Below are positions 1-8,196 of a stretch of 64,000 nt of DNA, piece after piece. The notes below the pieces were generated by a model. The model was not told the origin of the DNA. It saw only the letters and a program-made list of their open reading frames with translations, and ran no database searches. The stretch covers positions 496,001 through 560,000 of the forward strand of contig CAVWGP010000001.1 of the NCBI GenBank assembly GCA_963754645.1. Direction: 5' to 3'. How positions within the stretch are numbered: the stretch's first letter is position 1; the number at the start of each line of letters is the position of its first letter. The position numbers and the translations under genes were made by a program. The stretch is from CAVWGP01 sp963754645. GTDB taxonomy: Bacteria > Pseudomonadota > Alphaproteobacteria > Bin65.

Positions 1-1216
1 CGTTGGCGAGCTTGGGTCCCGCAAAGGACGCAACAATGGCGGCGCCGATGACGCAGGCCAAGGCTGCCCCCACGAACTGGACATCGAGCTCGTTCAATTC
101 CTTCGTTGTCCAGACGCGGGCGCTTGTCACCGCCCAAATCGCCAAGGAACCGCCAAATAGCCACAAGCCGCGATTGCGTAAGCCGAGCCCGAGCAGGCCG
201 GCAGCGAGGCAGCCGAAGCTCAGATTGTAGACGAAACTGGCATTGTAGCCGGCAACTTCGCCCAGCACGTACCAAGCGAGCGCGATGCCGATGAGCGCCA
301 AAAGCATTTCAAGCTGCGGAAACGGATCGCGGGCCGGCGCGCGGCGCTCGAGCCAGAAATGGATGAGCAAGGTCGCGATCGGCGCAACGATGTTGACGGA
401 ACCCGCCGTCATCCAGATGCAGAACAACAAAAGCGCCGTGACGCGGGACGTATGCGGCGTGGCGCCAACTTGCTTGCCGACCCAGTGCGCGGCCAATTGC
501 AATCCGACCAGGACCGCCGCGGCCGCCAAGATCGCGCTCGCCGGAGCGGCCAAATGCGTCAGCAAGAAAAGATAGACGCCGACGGGCACGAGCAGATTGT
601 CGAGGCCGCGCCAGCTCTCCGCTTCGATCATCGCGCCGAGCAGGGCAATGGCGAAGGCGACAAGGACGACGTTTTCGCGCGGAACGATCGAAACATGCAG
701 CAGCAAGGCCGCCGAAACGATCCAGGCGACGAGCGCAAACATGACCACGCCCTCGATGCTCTTGCGCCCGCTCTCGACGCGGAAGAAGCGGGATCCGTAT
801 TGCGTGCCCACGATCGCGGCGGCAGCGTCCGCGAGCGCGATGATGGCCATCGGCAGCAGGTACAGCACGTTTTGATCGCGCTTGAGCACGAACAGCAGCG
901 CGACCGACATAGCGAGGAGAATATCGCCGTACGAATCCCGGCCGACAGCATGCAGGGCGCGGCCGAGCCCGTCCTTGCGCTGCTTTCCAAGCCGGCACAG
1001 CAGCAGAATCGCAATCGCGAGACCGCACAATGTCACAACGGGCCATGCCGCTCCAAACGTGAAAGGGAAGCTGAGGCTGTAGAGACCGAGCGCGACATGC
1101 ACGGCCTTGCGTTGCATTTCGGCGCCCAGGCCGAGCCGCAGGCCCCAATGCCGAACCAGCCAGAGCACCGCGACGAGCAGAATCAACGACGCGGCGATGA
1201 GAAGCTGCGGGCTCAT
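1..1216 (-). CDS. Dolichol/phytol-kinase-like integral membrane protein (partial, 3' end outside window)
   Basis: About 405 residues are visible and the gene runs off the left edge. The protein is mostly hydrophobic with many membrane segments. Residues 32-44 contain RK and a following His (AEMQRKAVHVALG), and residues 130-141 read DAAAAIVGTQYG followed by KSIEG near 152-156. This is the pattern of the CTP-dependent dolichol kinase/phytol kinase (SEC59/VTE5) family, related to phosphatidate cytidylyltransferases. A role in phosphorylating a prenyl alcohol or activating a lipid is inferred from the family. It is the last visible gene of the HMG-CoA reductase operon. Its ATG overlaps the stop of the DUF3419 gene (ATGA), so translation is probably coupled. 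The substrate is unknown. Confidence 0.72.
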   Translation of the reverse strand, partial: MSPQLLIAASLILLVAVLWLVRHWGLRLGLGAEMQRKAVHVALGLYSLSFPFTFGAAWPVVTLCGLAIAILLLCRLGKQRKDGLGRALHAVGRDSYGDILLAMSVALLFVLKRDQNVLYLLPMAIIALADAAAAIVGTQYGSRFFRVESGRKSIEGVVMFALVAWIVSAALLLHVSIVPRENVVLVAFAIALLGAMIEAESWRGLDNLLVPVGVYLFLLTHLAAPASAILAAAAVLVGLQLAAHWVGKQVGATPHTSRVTALLLFCIWMTAGSVNIVAPIATLLIHFWLERRAPARDPFPQLEMLLALIGIALAWYVLGEVAGYNASFVYNLSFGCLAAGLLGLGLRNRGLWLFGGSLAIWAVTSARVWTTKELNELDVQFVGAALACVIGAAIVASFAGPKLAN

Positions 1217-2355
1217 TCCACACGCTCCGAAACGATCAGATCGGAATAGAAGAACGCCCGGTCCCGCGCCTTGAGCGATTCGGCCAGGGTATCATTGCGA
1301 CGAACCGACGGGGCACAGGCCGCGGGAATGCCGCGCGGCACCATCATGTTCCAATGAACCAGCCGCGCGCCCGGCCGTCCGGCCGCGATAACGGACGAAT
1401 AGGACGCGGCGAAAGCTTCGGGCGACATATATTCGAAAATGTCGGACAGGTTGAAAGCATCCGCCGGCCGATTGGCGGCCGCGGCCTCGGCACAATAGGC
1501 ATCGAGCGATTGCTGGCGCAGCTCGATACGGTCGAGCCGCGCGCGGATCGCCGCGAAATTTTCGGCGCGCAGGGCCACGGGCAAGGCGGCGCCATGGGTG
1601 CCGGTGAGAATCCAATGCAAGTAGGGATTGTCGGCGGGTTCCTGCACCGTCAACGCCATGAACGTCTTGCGCGCGACGTGATCCGCCAGGCTGCCTTGCG
1701 CATGGCGGAAGAACTCGCGTTCGCGGCCAAACCGGCCCATGACCGCGCGCGAGAAGAACAAGCGCATCAGCGCCCGCCACCGGCAATTGTTCCACGTTGT
1801 GCTGAAAAATTGCCGCCGCCCCGCCAATGGCTTGGGTGTCAGCAACGCCGCGATTCGCTCCCCGCCATGGGCGAGCGGCAGAACGAAGCGGCGAAACAGG
1901 CGGAAATATCGCTCGAACCTGCCGATGCCGCCGAGGCCATGCTCGACGATCGATAGCCGGTGGGCCAGCCAGAAGGCCTGCGCGGACGCCGGCAGGATTC
2001 CGGCGGCCTGAGCGAGAAGTTCGCCGCGACGCGTCGAACGGCGCGAGCCCATCAGCTCGAGCAACGCCGGGTGATCGAGGCTCCGATAGGCGGCGATGCG
2101 CAAGCGCAGGCATTCGAGCTGCGATGGCGAAAGATCGACGGCAACGATGCGGGCGGGATCCGCCGTCAGCAGGGCAAGGACGTTGTCGCCCGCGGACGCG
2201 ATCGAAACGACCGTGTCGCCCGTCTTCACCCGCAGCGCGGCGAGAAGGACATCCGCGTCCTCCCACACTTGCCCGTATCGGATGCGATCCGTCCGAGCCA
2301 AGTTGGCGGCGTTGCCGCTATTCATCGATTTTGCCGACGCGGCCGGTGCCGCCAT
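1213..2355 (-). CDS. DUF3419 protein, BtaA-like SAM:diacylglycerol 3-amino-3-carboxypropyl transferase
   Basis: 380 residues. The pattern YGQVWEDADVLL, then VVSIASAGDNVLALL, IVAVDLSPSQLECLRLR and NLSDIFEYMS is that of the DUF3419 family. Its best-known member, BtaA, transfers the 3-amino-3-carboxypropyl group of S-adenosylmethionine to diacylglycerol in betaine-lipid synthesis. The SIASAGDN and VDLSP segments form the Rossmann SAM site. No BtaB-like N-methyltransferase gene is seen next to it, so betaine lipid as the product is not supported. The acceptor may instead be a lipid made by the neighbouring prenyl enzymes (inference). The start at 2355 overlaps the dikinase gene by 38 bases. An ATG at 2325, overlapping that stop by 8 bases, is an equally good start. 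Confidence 0.82.
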   Translation of the reverse strand: MAAPAASAKSMNSGNAANLARTDRIRYGQVWEDADVLLAALRVKTGDTVVSIASAGDNVLALLTADPARIVAVDLSPSQLECLRLRIAAYRSLDHPALLELMGSRRSTRRGELLAQAAGILPASAQAFWLAHRLSIVEHGLGGIGRFERYFRLFRRFVLPLAHGGERIAALLTPKPLAGRRQFFSTTWNNCRWRALMRLFFSRAVMGRFGREREFFRHAQGSLADHVARKTFMALTVQEPADNPYLHWILTGTHGAALPVALRAENFAAIRARLDRIELRQQSLDAYCAEAAAANRPADAFNLSDIFEYMSPEAFAASYSSVIAAGRPGARLVHWNMMVPRGIPAACAPSVRRNDTLAESLKARDRAFFYSDLIVSERVE

Positions 2356-4776
2356 CGATTTCGAGCTTCGTGCCGGTGGCGATCCAGTCGAGCGCGCCTT
2401 TCACGCCGACGACGCAGGGAATGCCAAGCTCGCGGGCGACGATGGCCGAGTGCGACAGCAAGCTGCCGCGCTCGACGACGATGCCGGCGGCAGTGGCGAA
2501 TAGCGCGATCCAGCCTGGGTCGGTGTGCCGGGCCACGAGGATTTCGCCGGCCAGAACCGATTCCGCGCGGGGATCGCGCACGACCTTGGCCGCTCCACGG
2601 ACAATGCCGCGCGAACATCCGATTCCGACACGGGTTCGGAGTTCGGCACCGCTGCTGGCGGCCGTCGCAACGGGCCGCTCCGCGAATTTGTTGCCGCCGA
2701 ATTCGATTCGCTCGGGCGGATCGGGCAGCGCGGCAAAACGTTTGAACGCCCGCTCGCGCTGCCGGGCCACAGCGGCAAGATCGCCGATCGCCCCGACGCC
2801 GTCCGCCGCGCCAAGAGCTTCGTCGATCGTGAGCATGTATATCTGGCGCGAATCGTCGAGCCACCCCGCTGCCGCGAGCGCGCGACCGATCGCGTTCATC
2901 AGCTGCCGTATTCGGCCGAACAGGCGAGTGCGCTCAAACCGCAGATTTTCCCGGTCGCGCAAGCGCGCTTTGGTCCAGCGCAGCATGCGGCGCGCAACGG
3001 CGCGGCGCAGCGGGCGGCCCTGAAATAGCCGCGCCAGCACCGCTTCGGAGTCGACGCGGACATCGTCCTTGACTTCCGGCCGCCGCGCCGCGGCAGCGAC
3101 CGCCAGGACTAGCGGTGCCGGATCGTCGGCCAGCGTCATGCTTTCGAGCTTCAGCTCGCCGACGCAGCGGTCGCCGAACTTTGCAATGTAGCTATTGAGC
3201 GCGGACGCAAGCGCGCCGCTGTCGCGCAGCACGGAGGAATCGCCCGCGGCCAGCCGCCCCTTCAATGGTTCGTCCGCCGCGACCAGCCGTGCCATGACGC
3301 GAATGCGCTGCGCCGGCTCGGCCGAAACGATGTCGCCTTGGCCGATCAATACATCGTTGTGCAGGCGCAGGCCCTCGTCCCCGGCCCAGCGCTTGAGCAG
3401 CTTGCGCGAAGCGCCGAACGCAATCATGCACGCGAGATCGTTGACAAGCGGCGCATCCCAGCGTTCGAGCAGGGCCGCTTCGAGAGCCCGATACTCGGCC
3501 GCCAAACCCGCGAGGTCCGCCCGATCTTGCGCTCGATGCGACGACATGGCCGCTTCGAATCGTGCAAGGAATCGGCGGATGCGGCGCGGCAGCGAAATGA
3601 ACGACCATGCCAGGCCGACGCCGACACGGGCGACAAGGGAAAATTCGACGGCACGCCGCCAGCCCCGCGCGCGTGGCGGCGCCAGGCTTTCCGCGACTTC
3701 TGCGGGAAGCGACTGGCCGACGCCCATCATCGATTCCATGAATTCGCGATTCAGGCTGAAGCCTGGCAGCAGCGCCAGAATTCGATACCAATTGAGCAGA
3801 TTGTAGTAGACCCGGCCTTCGATCTGCCCGAGCAGGTTCTCGAACGCCGTTTGCCGGGTGTGTATTGTGGCGGGCGTTACGCCCAACGTCGCGGTCAGGA
3901 CGCGATAAACGCTCGCGTAGACATGGCGGGCAAACGAGAAGGTTAGCGGCGAGACGATACCGGGATAGCTTTCGACGATGTTCGAATTGTCGAAAAGCAC
4001 ATAAGCGTCGCCCGCGGCCGGCGCGTCGGGCAAGGCCGTCATCGGCCGCGCTTGCAGCAGATGCAGCCGGTCGCCGGCGAAGGCCCACTCGATATCTTGC
4101 GGCGCACCGAAATGCCGCTCCGCCGAAATCGCGAGATCGCCGACGGCGAGCGCTTCTTCGTCGCTGAGAATTCGAGCGGCCGCGCCGCCGCAATGCGCGA
4201 CTCGGCGCGCCGCGCGGTCGATACGGTGATTTTCTCCGTCGATCTCGCCGGCGACCAGGCGGTCGGCAAGACCGGACGTGGCGCTGATGACCGCCGTGTT
4301 GCGGCACCCGCTCACCGGATCGGCCAGAACGCGATGCCGGCGGACCGCGCCGGCACCATGGCTTGAACGATCACGGCGGGGCTGTCGCTTTCTTCGGCAA
4401 GTCCGTGCGCGGCCCGATATGCCGCGACATGGCGCGCCGCGCCCGAGCGCCGTACGCGCTCAATGCCATCCGCGACATCGGACGCCGCCACATTCAGCAA
4501 CGACATGTATTGTCCGGCGTGCGATCGAACCGCGCCATCTTCGTCGCGCGCCGACGAACGCACGGCAAATCGCCCGGCGCCAAGGTCCGCAAGGGCCTCG
4601 GCAATTGAAGCGCGCGCCGCCGCCGTCAGGTCGTTGCCGGCAAAGGCTTCATGGCTGACGACGAAAAAACGCGGCACGTCGAAACCCGCGCCGCACAGCA
4701 CGGCGAGCGCCGCGGCCTTGCCGCCGGCAAGTTTGCGGTCGCTCGCCGCCGCCATCGGTATGACGATGGCCGTCAT
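2318..4776 (-). pseudogene. Rifampin-phosphotransferase-like dikinase (PEP-synthase family), frameshifted
   Basis: Reading across one frameshift gives about 819 residues. The N-terminal ATP-grasp part has GGKAAAL (18-24) and AVRSSARDED (71-80), with the lipid- or drug-facing region in the middle. The C-terminal swivelling domain carries LLSHSAIVARELGIP, with the phosphohistidine at about residue 776. No C-terminal PEP/pyruvate TIM barrel follows. This order (ATP-grasp, helical middle, His domain last) is that of rifampin phosphotransferase, not PEP synthase, so the acceptor is probably an alcohol rather than pyruvate (inference). Around base 4325 one base is missing: the frame reads IAFWPIR-stop, whereas one added base restores IAF-x-ADPVSG, typical of the family. 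Start ATG at 4776 overlaps the UbiA stop (ATGA). Confidence 0.75.
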
Positions 4777-5714
4777 CCGATCCAAATCCCGGCGGCAATC
4801 GGCGCAAGCCCCAGCGCCAGATAGCTCGCAAGCACCCATATCCCGGCGCAGTTTTCCAAACGCTTCTGCGCGCCGCGGCTCGGCTGCCGCAGAAATGCAA
4901 GGCCGATCGCGGTCGCCAGCGACGCCGCGGCAATGGCAAGAGTGGCGGCCAGCGCAAGGGCGCCGGCGATGTGCCCGGTGATGAGCGTCAATGCCGTGGC
5001 CGCGAAGAGGAAGATCAGCCAGATTTGGACGGCCTTCGCGGGGCCCCAAGTCGCGGAATAGGATTCGACGCCGGGCTTTTCGTTTTCCGGCGCCCAGGTC
5101 TTCCGGCCGATTTCCAGCACGCAGCCGTTGACGAAGCTGAGCGCCAGGAAGGGCCAGAGACCCGCCGCCATGCCGCCGCCTGCGGGAACCCACTCGCAAG
5201 CGACGATGAAAAAATCGATCATCGGCATGATCAGCATGTGCGACAGCATGGTGGGCGTCGGCCGCGCCGCGAGCCAACGCGGCATAAAAAATTCCGCCGC
5301 CATCAGCGCCATCCACGCCCACACAGCACCGAGCAAGATCAGCAACCACGGCGACAAGGCGGCGGCGAGAGCGATTTGCAGAACCGCGCCCGCAAGAGCG
5401 AGCCAGACAAGCTCGCGCTGCGTGACCAGGCCGCGCGGCACCGGCCGCTCCGGCCGCCATTGACGGTCGCGCGCCGCATCCTTGATTTCGTCGCAAACGC
5501 GCAATTGAAAGAAGAACAGCAGCGCGACGATCGCCGCCGCGCCGAAATTCTCCGCCCCCGGCAACGCGCGCTGCGACAGGGCCGCCGACAGCGCCATTCC
5601 GGCGGCGGCGAAAACCGCGATCAACGGACCATGCCGGAACAGAGGGAATCGTTCGGCTTGGTAGATCCAGAGCCGGTGCCAGAGCGGCAACCGATTTTCG
5701 GCAACCGCCTCCAT
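4773..5714 (-). CDS. UbiA-family prenyltransferase
   Basis: 313 residues with about eight to nine hydrophobic segments. Residues 74-95 read CDEIKDAARDRQWRPERPVPRG, the first Asp-rich motif of UbiA prenyltransferases, which binds prenyl diphosphate through Mg2+. The second Asp-rich motif is not canonical: at 201-220 the protein has EIGRK, then PENE and GVESYS, with Glu in place of the usual Asp residues. It should transfer or otherwise process a prenyl group in the membrane. The acceptor cannot be read from sequence. The ATG at 5714 overlaps the HMG-CoA reductase stop (TAATG), and its own stop overlaps the dikinase start. It could also be a member of a UbiA subgroup with a different reaction, given the altered second motif. 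Confidence 0.8.
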   Translation of the reverse strand: MEAVAENRLPLWHRLWIYQAERFPLFRHGPLIAVFAAAGMALSAALSQRALPGAENFGAAAIVALLFFFQLRVCDEIKDAARDRQWRPERPVPRGLVTQRELVWLALAGAVLQIALAAALSPWLLILLGAVWAWMALMAAEFFMPRWLAARPTPTMLSHMLIMPMIDFFIVACEWVPAGGGMAAGLWPFLALSFVNGCVLEIGRKTWAPENEKPGVESYSATWGPAKAVQIWLIFLFAATALTLITGHIAGALALAATLAIAAASLATAIGLAFLRQPSRGAQKRLENCAGIWVLASYLALGLAPIAAGIWIG

Positions 5715-6995
5715 TAGCGGTCTCGCGCCAGGGCGCGATGGGCCTGAGCGAACTGGCCCGAAGCCAACGCGCCGATGATCGAAATTTCCCCGCACAGGCA
5801 CAGCGCGGCCGTAACTTCGGCAAGCGCCGCGGCATTGCCGGGACCTTGCAGGCCCATGATGCGCAATCCGGCGCTCTGGGTTGGCAGTCCCGTGCCGCCG
5901 CCGACCGTGCCAAGCACGAGGTTGGGCAAGGTCGCCGCGACGAACAGGTCGTCGCCGCGTATCTCCATTCTTGTGACGCCGACGCTCAATTCGGCAACGC
6001 AGGCCGCGTCCTGGCCGGTGGCGATATAGAGCGCGGCCAAACCATTGGCGTATTGGCCTTGAATTCCGATCGTGCCGCTCATCACGCCGCCGAGCGCCGA
6101 CATGCGCCAATAGTCATGCATGCGCTCGATGCTGGTGTGGAGATGTTTTTCGACCAGCGTCTTGGGCAGAGTGGCGCAGGCGACGACTTTGCGCCCGCGC
6201 CCCGAGAGAAAGGCCATGGCGGACGCCTTCTTGTCGCCGGAAAAATTGGCCTCGAGAAACCAATAGCGCGGGCGAATCGGGCAGGCCTGCTCGATGGCGC
6301 GACACAGCGCATCGGTGGCAAAAGTCGACATGTTCTGCCCGGCCGCATCGCCGGTCGTGTAGCGGCACGCCAGGTAAACGTGATCGCCTTCGATATGCGG
6401 TGCCAGCTCGATCAATTTGCAATAGCGGCTGGTCAAACTCGGCCGCTTTGCGCAATATGTCCGTCGACGACACCACCCAATGAGCGAAGAGACCGGCCTC
6501 GGCGAGCGACGCCAGCGCAAAGCCCGGCGCGCGGACGATGGCTTCGCTGGCAAGCGCCGCCGCAACTCCGCCCGCATGGTTCACGATCGCGGCGCCGCGG
6601 CCGTAAGAAGCGACGAGCGCGGCTTCCGTCGTCGCCAGCGGAATGTAGTAGTCGCCCTGCGCGTGGATTCCGTTGACCCGAAGCGGACCGATGACGCCCA
6701 AGGGAACTTTGACCGTGCCGACGAAGTTCTCGATGTTGCGGCCATAGGCGGCGAGATCGGCGAGGCTGCCGGGATCGGCAATCCGGCCGCGATCCTCGTC
6801 GGTGGCGGCGGATGCATCCTTGAGAATCCGCCAAGCACCGCCGACGGACAACTCGCTCGGCGACCGCACCATCCGCATCGGCGGCTTGCTTGCCCGCTCC
6901 GGCTTGACCGCAAGCCGTTCGCGCGCCTGCTGCAACGTCAAGCGAGTGCCGAGGCGCGCCAGAATGTTCTGAATTTGCGCCAATGTCGTCGACAA
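5714..6995 (-). pseudogene. Atypical hydroxymethylglutaryl-CoA reductase, frameshifted
   Basis: About 426 residues once a +1 frameshift at the A-run 6435-6437 (a T-run on the coding strand) is repaired; the junction should read AEL-TSRYCKLIEL. Family signatures are clear: NIENFVGTVKVPLGVIGPL, then PLATTEAALVAS (catalytic Glu), YTTGDAAGQNM, SGDKKASA (catalytic Lys), ATGQDAACVAE (Asp), GTVGGGTGLPTQ, and a C-terminal His in AQAHRALAR. The enzyme normally reduces HMG-CoA to mevalonate with NAD(P)H. The DAAGQNM variant differs from the usual DAMGMNM or DAMGANM. No other mevalonate-pathway gene lies in the window. Start chosen: TTG at 6995, five bases after GGAGAGG. An in-frame ATG at 7133 would give a longer N-terminus. 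First gene of the lipid-like operon. Confidence 0.83.
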
Positions 6996-7193
6996 GCGGG
7001 CCTCTCCATCGCGGGCAGACGTTGCGGATCGACCGACGGCGCCACCGGGATTTGGCGGCTGGACTAGGATGCGAAGAATGAGCCTCGGACCCGGCAAAGC
7101 AAAGAAAGCCGCGTTTCCCGCCAGTTTGGCCAATGCCGAAGTAGATCACTGTTCGGGCAATATTGCGTATCGGAAATAAAGCCGCCGGAGCGT

Positions 7194-7214
7194 GTTAGGC
7201 GCCGATCGCCTAAC
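7194..7214. terminator. Perfect 8-bp inverted repeat between two operons
   Basis: Bases 7194-7201 (GTTAGGCG) pair with 7207-7214 (CGCCTAAC) across a 5-base loop. It lies about 100 bases after the stop of the small gene at 7317-7556 and upstream of the HMG-CoA reductase gene, all reading minus. Reading minus, a short T-rich stretch (TTTATTT) follows at a distance, so a terminator or attenuator is possible. No strict U-tract follows. The rest of 6996-7316 shows no gene I can support. Confidence 0.4.
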
Positions 7215-7316
7215 CGGCTGGGCTCCGGGGTCGGGCCGGTCAAACCCGGCGATATCATGCACGTGGAGATTGCGCGATTGGGCTCGATGCGCGCCGCCAT
7301 CCGCGCCGCCTGACGG

Positions 7317-7556
7317 TCAATCGACGAGGCGCAGCCTTTCGCCGTTGAATTCGGCGATGCGGCCCTCATAGCCGCCCGCCACGGCGCTAAACCAAAGAGC
7401 ATCGGCCAGACCGCTGACCTTGCGCTGCAGCACGATTTCGACGCTGCTGCTGGCGATGGCATAGCCGGCGCGGCTTTCGATCGCACAACCCGCGGATCGC
7501 GCCGCCCGGATCAGCGGCGCAAGTTCGGGCATGTCCAATATAAAGAGTGTGGGCAC
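7317..7556 (-). CDS. Small hypothetical protein coupled to a VOC enzyme
   Basis: 79 residues, ending FNGERLRLVD; I do not recognise a family. The GTG start at 7556 overlaps the stop of the VOC gene by one base (TAGTG), which argues for real, coupled translation. The reading has a mixed hydrophobic and charged composition (start MPTLFILDMPELAPLIRAAR), no signal peptide and no membrane helix. The only visible hint of role is the tight pairing with the glyoxalase-fold enzyme. It could be a small partner or substrate-binding subunit; that is inference. Confidence 0.55.
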   Translation of the reverse strand: MPTLFILDMPELAPLIRAARSAGCAIESRAGYAIASSSVEIVLQRKVSGLADALWFSAVAGGYEGRIAEFNGERLRLVD

Positions 7557-8143
7557 TACGCCGCCGCTTTCAGCAATTGGCGGACCTTGGCGCCCTTGAT
7601 GCGCCACATATCCTCGATCGTGGCGCCGGTGTCGTGATCGCCGAAAGCCTCGCACATCGCTTCGAGCGTCAGTTCCGCGTCACGTGCGTCGCGCGTCCCC
7701 ACTTCGCGGGTTTCCGCCGTGATTTCGAGCGGATAGCCGTTCGGATCGCGAAAATAAATCGAGCGCAGCGTTTCATGTTCGATTTCGACGCTCACTGACA
7801 CGCCCCGCGCTTCGAGCTGGCGGTGCCAGGCCGCGACCTCCTCGGTCGTTTCGACTCGCCACGCCGTATGGCGCGCGTTGCCCAGATAGCCGCGCGGCCC
7901 CGTCAGGTCGGGACGCGGCGCGGTGCCGACATAGTAGAAAAAGGCGATCGTGCTGCCGTTCCCGGCGTCGAAGAAAAAATGGAGAAAATCGGGATGATTC
8001 TCCGGTCCCCAGCCCTTTGCCGAGATCACCTGCTTGACTTTGAGGCCAAGGATATCGCGGTAGAATTTCACGGTCGATGCCGGCTTCCATGTCGGAAAGG
8101 CCGTGTGGTGGACGCCATGAAGTTCCAAGGCCGGTTCGGACAT
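7556..8143 (-). CDS. VOC-family (glyoxalase/extradiol dioxygenase fold) protein
   Basis: 195 residues. It carries the vicinal-oxygen-chelate pattern: HGVHHTAFPT near the N-terminus supplies a first metal His, ARHTAWRV a second, and RDPNGYPLEIT ends the repeat with the usual Glu ligand. The family includes glyoxalases, ring-cleaving dioxygenases and epimerases acting on CoA esters or aromatics; the exact reaction is not readable. Start ATG at 8143 (MSEPALELHG) was chosen over an upstream in-frame ATG because the conserved fold begins right after it. It sits just downstream of the aryl-CoA ligase on the same strand, so a role in aromatic acid breakdown is plausible. Confidence 0.78.
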   Translation of the reverse strand: MSEPALELHGVHHTAFPTWKPASTVKFYRDILGLKVKQVISAKGWGPENHPDFLHFFFDAGNGSTIAFFYYVGTAPRPDLTGPRGYLGNARHTAWRVETTEEVAAWHRQLEARGVSVSVEIEHETLRSIYFRDPNGYPLEITAETREVGTRDARDAELTLEAMCEAFGDHDTGATIEDMWRIKGAKVRQLLKAAA

Positions 8144-8196
8144 GTCGCGTACTCCGATTGAAGCGAATACTGAGAAGCTGCGCGTTCGGCGCCCGG

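Noticed and set aside
309..1223. 304-residue minus-strand frame starting at GTG 1223
   Set aside because: Arg-rich shadow of the membrane kinase-like gene in the neighbouring frame, which has hydrophobic helices and the family motifs.
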